Positions 51,901 through 61,926 of a stretch of 64,000 nucleotides of DNA are shown piece by piece; within the stretch, counting starts at the first letter, position 1, and every line of letters starts with the position of its first letter. The notes beneath the pieces were generated by a model. That model was not told the origin of the DNA, searched no databases, and saw only the letters and a program-made list of their open reading frames with translations. The position numbers were made by a program, and so were the translations under genes. This DNA comes from Stichopus chloronotus (lineage: Eukaryota > Echinodermata > Holothuroidea > Aspidochirotida > Stichopodidae). The DNA is taken from assembly GCA_021234535.1 (NCBI GenBank), contig CM037836.1, positions 14,305,111-14,369,110 of the forward strand, in the 5' to 3' direction.

Positions 51901-54900
51901 TTACATATACTGTTTACATGAATTATATGTAAAATTTATGGAGTTCTTATTTTACATGATTTAGGTAAACAGTATATGTAAATTCTACATAATTTTCGTA
52001 AATTGTACTGCATTTTAGTAAAATTGTTATATACACAATGTAAGACTTACATTAACCGTGTGTAAAATTTTACCTAAAAGTTATGGAGGTCTTGTTTTAC
52101 CGTTACGTTACGTTTTGTGAGTGTACACTTCTTGCCAAACTGTCTATGAACAACTATCTCATGTACTGCTACATTGCTATATTCACCAAAAAGGTATACT
52201 GCGTTGATGACGAAAATGGAAAAATATCTTAACTCCTCTGCGTTTAGTCGTTAGAGCGTTATTCTATTGGACTCACACTATATTGCCATAATGCAACTTG
52301 GAAATATTACTGCACGTGGTAATTTATCAGCTTGGCACGGTGACGTAATCACCACGTGAGGTGTTTCATAGTAGCTTTCATGGTCTTTTCAATGTTCAAG
52401 CATCAATCTATTGCTTAAAGGGGCTCATTGAGGTGATATCGCTTAGTTAGTGAGTGATGAGTTTTAAGGAGACCTGTCACTTGCCAATACTTCTGATTAG
52501 CTTCATTAGTCACGTATCTGTTCCTGCAGTTTCCGAAAATGTGCGACATTGCAGTTTCTAACGAAAAGAGGTAAAAGTGTCCGGTCATAGATTGCAGTGA
52601 TGTTGATCGTAATTAAGTACTTTATCATTGTCACTTCAGTTGTGTATCACTCGGATGTGCAGAATCTCCTTGTGAGACAACTTACCGTCAACATTTGAGT
52701 AATACGCAACAGGTGTGGGTGACAAAATGTTATGAATTTTGTGAACTCAATGATCCTCTCCAAGCCCCTTAGGAGACGGTTACAGCCTCACTATGTAAGT
52801 ATACACCTTACCAACAGTACGTGTGTGTCTTTCATTGACTATTATTGGAGCATTTCAAATTACTGCTTCAAGTTCTGATGAGGAATCCGATCTGGATTCG
52901 AAAAGCTTTCTTTTCCCGAAGTAGGTCCTCTTTAGCTTTACAATTGGTCACGAATTCATCAAAATTATCGATGAAGACGCTGGAGAGAATCAGGCGATTG
53001 AGTAAGTCAATCACCTACAACAGTAATGCAGCCCTGATTATATTTGTTTATGAAATTTAAAATTGCAATATCTTGGGAGGTAAACAACATTTGAAGGCCT
53101 ATATAAAATTTGATGATCATCACAGGTTAGTCTTTCATTTAACAGTGATATTCCTTTGTCAAAAGTTCTGACTTTCGTTCTCTTTTAATGAAGTTACATG
53201 AGATAAATCTGTGAAGTAATTTTGTTTTCATTTTTTATCCAAAAGTTTCAATGCTTCGCCATAGCAAGAGTACAGAACGCTTCTTAAGACGTGTATACAT
53301 ACGGTTCGTTTGCTCTTGGCCAGAAGATGCCGAGAACAAAGATGGCGACCAATGGCCCACCGGCAGCACCAAAAACAGAATTAAACATACTGACTATTGT
53401 GCCGAGTTCTGTAGCAACGAACGCCAGCCCCAGTGAAAGAAGTCCAAACACAATAGCTGCAAAAAAAAAAAAATAGTAGGCTACACAAATTAGATCATGT
53501 TATAATACCGTATTCTTCCGTTAAATTAATAAATAATGTTAATGAACGCAATTAAAATACTCACAGATGTAAATTCAGATTTGGAGTTATTACTTTGTAA
53601 CTTTGGTTAATAAGTTACATAAACAGTTTGACAATATTTAGCACCTAAGATGCTACATTTCGGGGATAGTCTTGTTACACATGTAATGACTGACTCGTAT
53701 CAGCCTGTTTATGTTCCATTCTGGTCGTAACTCTCAATGATCTGAGATTACTCAGTTTAAATCTGACTTACCAAGCATATTGATAACCAAGGGGGACTTC
53801 TCCTTGACATAGATTGCAGATCGGAAATCATCACTAAAAGTTGTTCATGAATGTTGACCAATTAACACATACCGGCTATACTCCTATAGCTTTGGTAATT
53901 TACCCGCCCTTGACTATCCACCCTAGCTAACTGCCCGAGGTAACCACCCTTCCTCCCCCGCCCCCCCCCCCCCACAAACACAGGCTACTTAGGATACCTG
54001 TGTGTCTAATAGGATTTAGGAGCGTCTACTTACTCAAGCCTCTGGATATGTTCGTATCCCTGCGTTCATCCTTCTCTGTTTGCACTAAGGACTTACTTCG
54101 CCATTTTCTGTAAGTACCTAAGATGTCGACTAGCGCCACGGAAGCCATAGCGTTTAACCCAGATGAGATTGTACTGTATAAAAAATTTCAAATGAACAGT
54201 CTATTTTATTTAGTTCGTTTAAATATTTCTTTCGTATAAATGGATACGTAGTCAGGCATACCTTAACAAACCTCACAAATACTATGTACACAAAAGTAAA
54301 AGGATCTACAAATGTTGGTCGCTTTTCTTTTCATGAACAAATTAACAAATGAACAATATAAGAAAGAAAAAGAAAGTGTTACAACATATGCATTATGACT
54401 CAATTGAGATGTGCATTACGACAAAGGACTCAATTATACATTAATTGATAGCTTGTTAAGACAACCAAAGGACAAAACAATCACAGAAAAATAATCTCAT
54501 TGGCTCTCACGACACTAACCCCTAACCATAAACGTAAGCCAAATAATGATCACTCATTGGCTTAGGTCCCATTCGTGCCAGTAATTTGTTTGATCCGCAC
54601 ATTTGTTCTGGCACATATCGAGAACCTTGATAATATCTGGATGGAATCTAATAGATGAAGGAAAAACGACTGTGTATATCTGACTTTTTATTTTACTGTT
54701 TGACTTAAATACTGCCAATTGCCAGTCAGATATATGCTATATATAAGTACACAGTAAGACACTAAGTCACATTGTTTGAAGGTAGATATGTAAACAATTC
54801 AACACTGCTCCAATGTCAAAAGAATACCTCAGGGAGGCAGCCACCAGACATGAGAGAAACAATCCTTGGTAACCAGGAATATGACCAAACTGCTCGCTGA

Positions 54901-57900
54901 CAAAATAAATCACGATCTACACAGAGGAAAAAAATGTAATGTTCCTATAAATATATTGATATATGTATCCAAATAAATAGTGTTTATTGCCTAGTGTAAA
55001 TTCACCCAGAGATATAGCCTATTTCTAAAACAATAATTTGAAAAATGTATATATTTCAATTTTAAATTTTAATTTGTAAAGTACAGTCCTTTTTAAAGGC
55101 AGTTTTATACTGTAAAGAATGGAAGTCATTTACTAGTTTATTGCTTTTCTATATATAATCATTACAACCTACATAACCTGTAGCAATATATGTCTTTCAA
55201 CATAGAATAACATTAAAGGAAAGGATTGCCGTACTGGCGGTGTATGTTGCAATGATGTTCAAGATGATGTGATGTATTTTTTTATTGTATTGTGACATAA
55301 AAAATCCGTAAATGGTTCTAAACCAGCGGAGGTATTTGACCGTATATATAAATACCTATCATGTGATGATTCAAATCATGGCTACCCATCCAGTTGAAAC
55401 GATTTTTATTTTTACGGAGCACACATGACCTTTTTTATTTCGTTTTGTTTTATTTGGCAATTACCTTTCTCTATATTTTATGACTTACTTGGTCGGATTT
55501 TGTCAGATTTGGTGGTGACCTACTCAAATGGTAGTGTAGTCCGGGAGTAATATCTGATAAATGAAGTCGGTGGCATATACGAACGTGGTTATAGTGATCA
55601 CTTAATACAAATGTTAAATTTAAAACAGGTGCATGCTAAATCTCTCAGACAGTCTTATGTGAGTATCTCCTACATCTGCGTTTTACATGAGTGATCATCA
55701 TCGGCGATTACATATAGGGGCAGTCTAGACACATCAGGTAACTTTATTTTGTTTATATCGGAAGTATTTCTTTCAAGTCGTACACTTACGTCATACGCAA
55801 TATACCTTCTCATCTATTTACTACAGCACTTTAAAACAGAATCAATACATTAGGTCACAAACATTCGATGAAACACTAATTTATTATTTAACGCTGAAAT
55901 GGTACTCGAAATGAATGTTCTATAGCTAGCTTATGTGACATTAACGCCTTACCAATGTTAGGAGATGACGTAACGCTGACACCAGTACCTGCAAGAAATA
56001 TTTGAATATTTAGAATTAATAAGTAAATTGTGCTAAATTTACTTATATAATATAACGATATGTCCTAATAAACCTTTTCCTCCAAATAAAGAAGACATAC
56101 GTTGTAAAGACATGAATGTTAATTTGATCTAATTAATGAAATATCTGTAAATCAAATTCTCCTAAATTATAAGAAAATTTAAACATATTTAAGTAATGTG
56201 AGCTTTGTAAATGCTGGTTATACAATGAGCGACACTTTTTGTATTAAGGTTACTGGTCCACACTCGTGTGTACTGGTTACTGCAAGACAGTGGTAACTGA
56301 GAGCGGTATTGATACTGGTTGATGGTATCGGAGTTCATAGTGGAAAATAGCGGGGTTAAGGCGAGGTGTTTCTATTGGTATCAGAGGTAGGGAGTTTTAT
56401 ATGCAGTTGCTTGGCTGCCGTTTATCAAACCAAATGGCATTTGCATTTTAAACCCGTATTCAGAAAGCCCTTCATCATAACTTATATCACTGTTTACCAG
56501 ATCAAATGAATATACGGAGGAGTGTAATGTACGTGGCAAGAAGTTTGCCTTTACGATTGTGATAGGTAAATCACTTGACAGGAAATCCCCCTCATTACTT
56601 TCCACTTACCGTAGTAAAACGCATATATGATGAGGCCCTCCATACAACATATGCCAATTACTAGAGTCAACATCGGTACGTTTAACCACACAGATCTGTA
56701 AAACAAATATCGATTATCGATTATCGTCAAATGGAAGCCGTGTACACGATATCTTCTCTACGCTGCTGTTCATTGTTTTTATATGATTTATGAAAGAACA
56801 GTCAGATATTCACCCACAATTTTGATATGAGTAAACAATTGAAAATTATTAAATATAAATTTATGAAATATTATTAAACAATTGAAAAAAAAAAGCACAC
56901 GATGTACAGCTCTCGGAACCTACAAGATCAAAGGCTGCCGGATTGACGAGTCACTGCAAAATATATATTATTTTGATATTGCTTTACAGTGGTTTAACAA
57001 TATATTATACTGATAACTACAACACTATTTACTATTTATTTATCTACTATTTAGATGTAATCTTATCAACAAGATGTGATCTTTCAATTTGATTTTGAAT
57101 TAAATACTGATATTTTTCAAACGAGAACATCCATTTGTTTTTCATTTGATGTAAACAATCCATCAGTGGGCAAATTTTGTGTTACTTTAAAGGGACACTA
57201 TATAGGAACAATAAATTACGAAGTTAAATGTAATGACGTTATTTCTTTTTTCAGCCTTGCAAAGGACTACCAGATATAATGACCGTAGAAAATTGAATTT
57301 GTTCAATATTTTTTCCCAATTTCTTTGCTCAGTTGTTTACATACTATGGTGCAGTCGGGGGAGCTTGGTTTTTGTCTTATGAACTTTCTACACGCTTACA
57401 ACGTGCTGAAAGTTTTTTAACTTTTGGGTAGACAGACAAACGTTACATTTTTTTTTTTTAGTTCTGATTGTTAAAAAACATTTCTTTTTTATTTCAAGTA
57501 ACATTGTCAAAGTTGTTATTAGCCAGAGGTATGAACCAGTGACGTATTTACGATGATTTAAATGTTTTGTAGGTTACATCGATAGTGTAGAATCTAAGCT
57601 TAGTATATTTATCCCCCTTTTTTAATATAATTGGTATAGTACTTGCAAAGGTAAACTTTGGACTCCATCACTTGACACATTTCCAATCACAATTCCTCAA
57701 ATCAAATGCATTTTACTCATGCCCTTGTAAAAGTCGTGCATCGCTATATATCAGACCTGCCTAAATGACTCAATGAAATTTGTTTACTTGTTTTGACGCC
57801 TTCATATACTTACAAACTCACAGATATTATCGGCTTATGAACTATTTCGTCACAACTAGATTTAAATCACGACTTGATACAGACAAAGGTACCGTCATCA

Positions 57901-60900
57901 CTAACACAGAAACGCTGGTAGGCACCGCTTAGTGATAAGTTTATCAATCATAAATCAAGATATCTCTGATTGTATCTGTGATGGTGATCCATGCTTTAGA
58001 AGTACAGATAATATACTTTCTAGAGAAAATGTCAAAACTCAAACAATTCTGCGTAGTATTTTGTGATTACAAAACTGTTAAGTTTTAAAGTGTATCTAAA
58101 GTGAAAGCCAACAAAATGTAATGTTAATGTGAATCACAAACTGACAAAACTTGAAGAATGGATTCAACTGGTTCAACTTCACAGGACATACTAGAAATGA
58201 AATATAAAATTGTATAGAGCTTATTCACTCAGTTTCAAAGGGTGGATTGTCCAATAGTGTGTGGTGTCATTATAGTACTACTCAAAGTACTTGTGTCTTT
58301 TGTTTTTCAGGAGAGCCATTTGGACATCTTTGCACATTTTATATCTCAGCAATGTAAACAAGCTATGAAGATTGGAGGTGGATAAATGGGATTTATTGTT
58401 CGATCTCTAAAATATATTTTCTTGTAATTCTAGACTTTGTGTACACTATAACGTATATTGGTGTATATCATACTGTCGATAGCCATGCGTGCGAATATAA
58501 TTAAAATATATACCTCGTGCTTGAAAATGGACCAAAGCAGTGAAATGTCAGTGGGTTTTCCAGCACATCCGAAGAAGTGGCAGATAATTTTAATGTCATG
58601 AGCAGAGTATTGCCTAATCCTCTCTTTGTATTGGCATCATTATTTTTACTCCTGGGTACGAGAACACCCGACTTCTTAGGGACTTAAATATTCTCCATGA
58701 ATACTCACAGTTCGGCATCTCGTAACGACTTTGCCGCTAGAAACCGTTGTACCGCGGTCTGACTAACGGCCCACATAGGAAGACGATTGATTGCTCCACC
58801 GATTGCAACAGATAAAAATGTCATGCGTTGAGTGACGTCCCATGGGAATCTGTTGATGATGTTTTGATATTAGAGAAATAAAAAATGAAGAATGCTATGT
58901 CTTAATCTTACAAAGATGAATAAGTAAATAAATGATCAATCAAACAATCAATGATCTTGATGTAAAAAACTTCTTTTTTATTTTATTTTATTTTTTTTTT
59001 GGCCAATAGGATCCAAGATGTAGGCCTACACTCACAAAAACGTAAAGTAAAATAAGAACTCCATAACTTTTTGGTAAAATTTTACACACAGTTAATGTAA
59101 GTCTTACATTATGATATAACAATTTTACTAAAATGTAGTAAAATTTACCAAAATTATGTAAAATTTACAAATACTGCTTACATTAATTTTACATAAAATT
59201 AATGGAGTTCTTATTTTACATAATTTAATTAAATAATTCTCTGAGTGTATTACGTATTCTTGTTTACATCTTTGTTCTGTAGTCTGTTTTTTTTTCTTTT
59301 TTTAGTTTTTTTTTTCTTTTCTGTTATTGAGATGTATCTTATTTAACCTTGCATATTCCTTTTTTCCTGTGTGGCGGTTTACTAGAACAGCTTACATTTA
59401 CAATTATGACTTATATACTCACGTGAATATATCCATCCTACCAGCATCTTGGTTGGCACGCCATGCTTTAGCAACTCCGCCGACCTCGGAAGATCCAGAG
59501 AAGATAACCAACAGACAAGTAGATATTATTACCACTGACATGAATACATCGGTCCAAATAACTGCTTTCAATCCTCCCTGCGACGGCACAGAAGAAAGCA
59601 TATAGCCTAACGTGATGCAGTATAGCCTGCCTTAACAGTAATGTGCAGTGACAGACATTAGCCAGTGACCCTAGCGTTAAGTGTTTGAACATGCAGAAAA
59701 ATTTTTTTTTTTCACAAATAGCAGTGCTGAAATTATGTATTTAATAGTAGCGAAATAGTATTAAAATCATTATCGATGACATTTCCTGTTAGTAATAACA
59801 TACCGGATCCTCCTATGACCATAACGACCTAATTGTAGTGTTGTTATCTCTACAACCGAATTGGAAATGTCACTTAATCAAGTTCATTGCTAGTATCCAA
59901 TGTAATGAAGAAAAAAGGAGAATACAAACTGCACCAGATAGCAAATTGTCTTTATCATGTAGTTTAATTTGTAGTCTTCTCACCATCGCTGTGTACGCAG
60001 TGCAAAACACCCCAGTTATGAAAATGAGAAGAAACAGGTTCACATTTGTCACTGTAAAGAGATAAAACGCCATAAAGAAATAATGAAATGATTACAGTTC
60101 CAGTAACATTGAACAATTCATTTTTGTGTTGATGAGTATGAAATATTTTCCTGCAGACCAGAAACACCTTGTGTGTTTATACCGTACATATGAATCAATG
60201 TATTTAACTCCTCTCTTTCCTCCTCCTGATGACTTTTCATTTTGAAGCCACGGTTGATTATTGGCAACAGTAATCTGTACACATTCTTCTTTTTTGCAGG
60301 AATAGGTGTAAGGATCTCCGTTTAAAATAATAAAAACTTAGAGAAAGTAACAAAATAAAATACAAGATAATGTTAGATTGGGGATAGTGTGTGAGAAGGG
60401 AGGAAAGAGAGGGAGCTCCTGTCATTGGACAGTGGACTGTAACAGTAATACATCGAAGACATTACGAATTGGCCTCGTGCAGACCTATGTGATTCACACT
60501 TCAGGTGTTGTGTAGGGACTGACCGGTGCTTGAGTTACTTGTACTCGTTGAGAAGGAATTTGCTAGCACGTCAGCTTGTTGATATGAATTCGGTTTTGTT
60601 TAACATACAAAGACCAAAGAACAGAATTCATATCCACATATTTATGTGTATATGCGAGGGTGTGTGCTTTGTATTGCAGTACTGTACGAAGACCTGAAAA
60701 AAAGAATTTCAGGTCCTCGAAGAGAATTCTGTTGAATTCTCAAGTCCTCAGAAAAACAACAATAGGGAGTGTGCTGTTGAGGTTAGGGTTCAGGAAGTAA
60801 CAACAAGGGAAAATTCAATGGAGTCCTCATTCTGTATATAATGTAAAGCTGTGTGTGTGTATTGAGGTGATTACGAAGTGCCACAAAACAGGCAAATGAA

Positions 60901-61926
60901 AGTACCGTGTCTACCTGCCAGCCTTTAATGATTGGGATGAGTAGATTCCTTTTAATAATTAATTTTCTTTTACTGTATACATCGGATCATATCGTATTAC
61001 CTGCTTCTATAGCAAGAGATGGTGTGTACATCACTATTGCCAAATAAAATGCAGTCTGAACTAAAAATATTCCTGCGCCGAAGATACGAGTAACGCTGCC
61101 AAATCTTTTATACAAGTACTGTGTAAGGAGATAAAGAAGAGACAAGATTGAAAGTGTTAGACCTTAAAAAATCCGTCATGTAAGCAGAAACGATGTCATT
61201 GAGTAAATTGTGTCTTTTATTGAGAGTCGTAGAAATTGAGGAAAACCTTTTAAAGAAAAGTTATTGAGCGTTTTTTTAAATGAAGCAAGAGGCATTACTT
61301 TTCTGATTGAGAAACACAAGTAATTTACGTGCGTAGGATAAATGCAGCATCTTTTATGTCGCATGACCTACACAACACGCATACATACAATCTGACTGAT
61401 TGCTATTCAAAACAAAAAAAGACATATGGATTTGACAAAATGCGAAATCAAATTTCATGGATGATGTATAACATTTATTCACAAATGTTGGAAAAATAGC
61501 ACATTAACAACTTACAGAGTTTTGAGTTGACTTTGGTTTGTCTTCTTGTTTATCCGTAGCGTAATGATTATGTAAATTGCTCTCTAAATTTTAAGACCTG
61601 ATATGAACTGCTCATGGTATACTGGAATATCTTTACCCCAGTCCTCTAATGAGAACATATGTTATACACTGATCTACGTATGAAACTGATTAGACAGTAG
61701 ATTAACCTCATAAGCTGTGTCAATATCAAGGCCATGGAATATTGGCACAAAGACGAAGCCTAGCAAGGGAAAAGTAACGAAAGAAGCAAACAGTGTGGCG
61801 AAATACTGCCCTCCATAGGTATAGACTTCTGCAGGCGTTCCTAGCAGTGTGACTGGAGAAACGAAAGACGCCAGTATTGTCAGAGCGATTGGTATGCAGT
61901 ACACGTTACGATCAGCCAATAAGAAA
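48781..61926 (-). CDS. SLC5-family sodium/solute symporter (SMCT/SMVT-like), 13 exons, N-terminus missing from window
   Basis: Multi-exon gene read on the minus strand. The coding parts are 61707-61926, 61001-61118, 59984-60051, 59423-59577, 58709-58849, 56610-56695, 55489-55553, 54828-54916, 54034-54173, 53303-53456, 51509-51611, 49111-49250 and 48781-48946. All junctions are GT-AG and reading phase is continuous through them, giving about 547 residues. Hallmarks of the sodium:solute symporter (SSF) fold are present: LLGTPAEVYTYG after the first helix, YTAMGGLKA across an exon junction (end of the SSF signature), and STISSGLNA, whose Ser-Ser pair corresponds to the Na2 sodium-site serines of characterised SSF proteins. 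The order and spacing follow SLC5A5/6/8/12. Expected role is Na+-coupled uptake of a small organic anion, vitamin or iodide at the plasma membrane; the substrate cannot be decided here. The exon(s) for the first ~60 residues were not found. No stop or frameshift was seen, so it looks functional. Confidence 0.88.
49111..49250 (-). CDS. SLC5-like transporter, exon m (last transmembrane helix)
   Basis: Acceptor TTTATTTTGCCTTAG, donor TTGAG/GTAAAA, 140 nt. It codes LSFMWYGTFTILVTMATAVI then FSELFALLWPKGTHKEVDPR and LLFVWL. It matches the family's SYLYYxxxGxxxxxxxGxxxS helix and cytoplasmic PxxVDPRLL tail. If the donor is not used, translation reads one residue further and stops at TAA at 49108-49110, so this could also be the terminal exon. 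Confidence 0.85.
51509..51611 (-). CDS. SLC5-like transporter, exon l
   Basis: Acceptor CATGGTCCTTCCTGACAG, donor CCAG/GTAAGG, 103 nt. It codes GVLLGGITGVITGVWITVGS then RLQGKGEDAFILYQ. It corresponds to the helix KGALxGxLxGxxxxxWxxxGxxx of SMCT/SMVT followed by the external loop. In vertebrate homologues the loop is longer and has extra Cys and sequons; here it is short and has neither. Confidence 0.85.
51762..52125. mobile_element. Foldback MITE with TA target site, copy 1
   Basis: The element is flanked by TA and starts CACTCACAAAACGTAACG; it ends with the reverse complement form CGTTTTGTGAGTG. Its two ~150-base arms are nearly perfect inverted repeats. The central loop holds TTATGGAGTTCTTATTTTAC, which is itself the original right end seen in copy 2. 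It lies in the transporter intron between exons k and l. TA duplication and size suggest a Tc1/mariner-type non-autonomous element. It has no coding capacity. Confidence 0.8.
53303..53456 (-). CDS. SLC5-like transporter, exon k
   Basis: The acceptor lies directly after a T-rich tract (T13 then GCAG) and the donor is AACC/GTATGT; 154 nt. It codes IVFGLLSLGLAFVATELGTI, then VSMFNSVFGAAGGPLVAIFV and LGIFWPRANEP. It matches the family's helix 9-10 region, including GxxGGPLLGxFxLGxFFPxAN. Joining exon i to this exon directly gives ISRGLTIVFGLLS in frame, with no need for the weak candidate exon near 53.77 kb. Confidence 0.9.
54034..54173 (-). CDS. SLC5-like transporter, exon i (Na2-site Ser-Ser)
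   Basis: Acceptor TGAAATTTTTTATACAG, donor TTGA/GTAAGT, 140 nt. It codes STISSGLNAMASVALVDILG, whose SS pair and GLNA match the sodium-coordinating part of helix 8 in SSF proteins. A charged cytoplasmic loop rich in K, R and E follows, ending ISRGL. A second good donor (CGAA/GTAAGT) lies inside the exon in the same phase and would delete 17 residues of the loop. The family's ISRGL(S/T) ending favours the longer form. Confidence 0.88.
54828..54916 (-). CDS. SLC5-like transporter, exon h
   Basis: Acceptor TTTTTTTCCTCTGTGTAG, donor CTGAG/GTATTC, 89 nt. It codes IVIYFVSEQFGHIPGYQGLF and LSCLVAASL, ending with two bases of the next Ser codon. It is a near-consensus match to the PYFVxxxxGxxPGLPGLFxxCLFSASLS block that opens the helix carrying the Na2-site serines. 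Confidence 0.9.
55489..55553 (-). CDS. SLC5-like transporter, exon g (external loop, sequon-bearing)
   Basis: Short 65-nt exon found by demanding phase 1 in and phase 0 out between exons f and h. The acceptor is GACTTCATTTATCAG and the donor CCAA/GTAAGT. With the split codon it reads DITPGLHYHLSRSPPNLTKS then DQ. The terminal DQ immediately precedes IVIYFV of exon h, matching the family's conserved DQ(L/I)(V/M)PYFV. The loop contains an N-glycosylation sequon (NLT) and lacks the usual CDP motif seen after YY in many SLC5 members. Support is good for the exon, moderate for the exact acceptor. Confidence 0.72.
56610..56695 (-). CDS. SLC5-like transporter, exon f
   Basis: Acceptor CGATATTTGTTTTACAG, donor TACTACG/GTAAGT, 86 nt. 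It codes SVWLNVPMLTLVIGICCMEG and LIIYAFYY, a hydrophobic helix matching SLYFNLLGLWIILVCAVFSGLIMY of SMCT1. It leaves in phase 1. The longer open frame over this position (to ~56,381) reads through the donor into intron and should not be taken as coding. Confidence 0.85.
58709..58849 (-). CDS. SLC5-like transporter, exon e
   Basis: Acceptor AACATCATCAACAG, donor GAACT/GTGAGT, 141 nt. It codes TFPWDVTQRMTFLSVAIGGA then INRLPMWAVSQTAVQRFLAA KSLRDAEL as one continuous stretch. It aligns with the family region R-x-T-F-W-x-x-x-V-G-G-x-x-x-W-L-x-x-Y-x-V-N-Q-x-x-x-Q-R. The Q(T/S)xxQR motif and the following K-S-(L)-x-x-A are diagnostic. Phase 2 leads into exon f. Confidence 0.88.
59029..59247. mobile_element. 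TA-flanked MITE, copy 2 (shorter form)
   Basis: It starts CACTCACAAAAACGTAAAG and ends CTGAGTG, each end abutting TA. It is closely similar over its whole length to the left arm and loop of the element at 51.76-52.13 kb, but lacks that copy's extra inverted arm. It sits in the transporter intron between exons d and e. Confidence 0.75.
59423..59577 (-). CDS. SLC5-like transporter, exon d
   Basis: Acceptor TTTCTTCTGTGCCGTCGCAG, donor TTCAC/GTGAGT, 155 nt, phase 0 in and 2 out. It begins GGLKAVIWTDVFMSVVIIST, one of the most conserved blocks in SLC5 proteins, continues as a membrane helix (CLLVIFSG), and then has the loop SSEVGGVAKAWRANQDAGRM. The loop resembles the GG-x-x-V-x-x-x-x-x-GR segment of SMCT/SMVT proteins. 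Confidence 0.9.
59984..60051 (-). CDS. SLC5-like transporter, exon c
   Basis: Short 68-nt exon, acceptor TTATCTCTTTACAG, donor ATG/GTGAGA. It codes VTNVNLFLLIFITGVFCTAY plus TAM, corresponding to family sequence [23 protein letters not shown]. The last residues join GGLKA of the next exon, completing the end of the sodium:solute symporter signature (Y-T-A-M-G-G-L-K-A). In-frame sequence continues past the donor but loses family resemblance. Confidence 0.85.
61001..61118 (-). CDS. SLC5-like transporter, exon b
   Basis: Acceptor CTTCTTTATCTCCTTACACAG, donor AGCAG/GTAATA, 118 nt, entering in phase 0 and leaving in phase 1. It codes YLYKRFGSVTRIFGAGIFLV followed by QTAFYLAIVMYTPSLAIEA, a membrane helix matching the third helix of the family (consensus QTILYTGVVVYAPALAL). 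The N-terminal YLYKRFG joins TAYE of the previous exon to give the family's YEYLxxRF pattern. Confidence 0.88.
61707..61926 (-). CDS. SLC5-like transporter, exon a (first exon visible in window)
   Basis: The acceptor is TTTATGTTTCATCTTATAG and the donor GAG/GTTAAT. The exon has 220 nt: one base completing a split codon, then 73 codons. It starts FLLADRNVYCIPIALTILAS and contains SPVTLLGTPAEVYTYGGQY, the strongly conserved block around the end of helix 1 and start of helix 2. It ends in the loop DIDTAYE, matching the family's TYEYLQLRF region. The incoming phase requires an upstream exon ending with two bases of a codon. An in-frame run extends upstream to a Met near 62,075, but the acceptor and the family alignment (FLLADR follows an upstream helix) argue that it is intron. 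Confidence 0.88.

Noticed and set aside
52240..52320. tRNA-like words (TTTAGTCGTTAGAGCG)
   Set aside because: It resembles a D-arm only. There is no T-arm/box B consensus and no cloverleaf could be drawn.
53772..53820. Minus-strand candidate exon ending VINMLG/GTAAGT between transporter exons i and k
   Set aside because: Every available acceptor gives the wrong phase. Joining exon i directly to exon k is in frame and matches the family (ISRGLTIVFGLLS).
55945..55991. Minus-strand candidate exon between transporter exons f and g (acceptor TTTCTTGCAG, donor CATTG/GTAAGG)
   Set aside because: Its length breaks the reading phase into exon h and its peptide has no family match. The exon at 55489-55553 fits phase and ends in the conserved DQ.
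56381..56605. Minus-strand open frame of 74 codons next to transporter exon f
   Set aside because: It lies past a strong donor and shows no transporter similarity; it is intronic.
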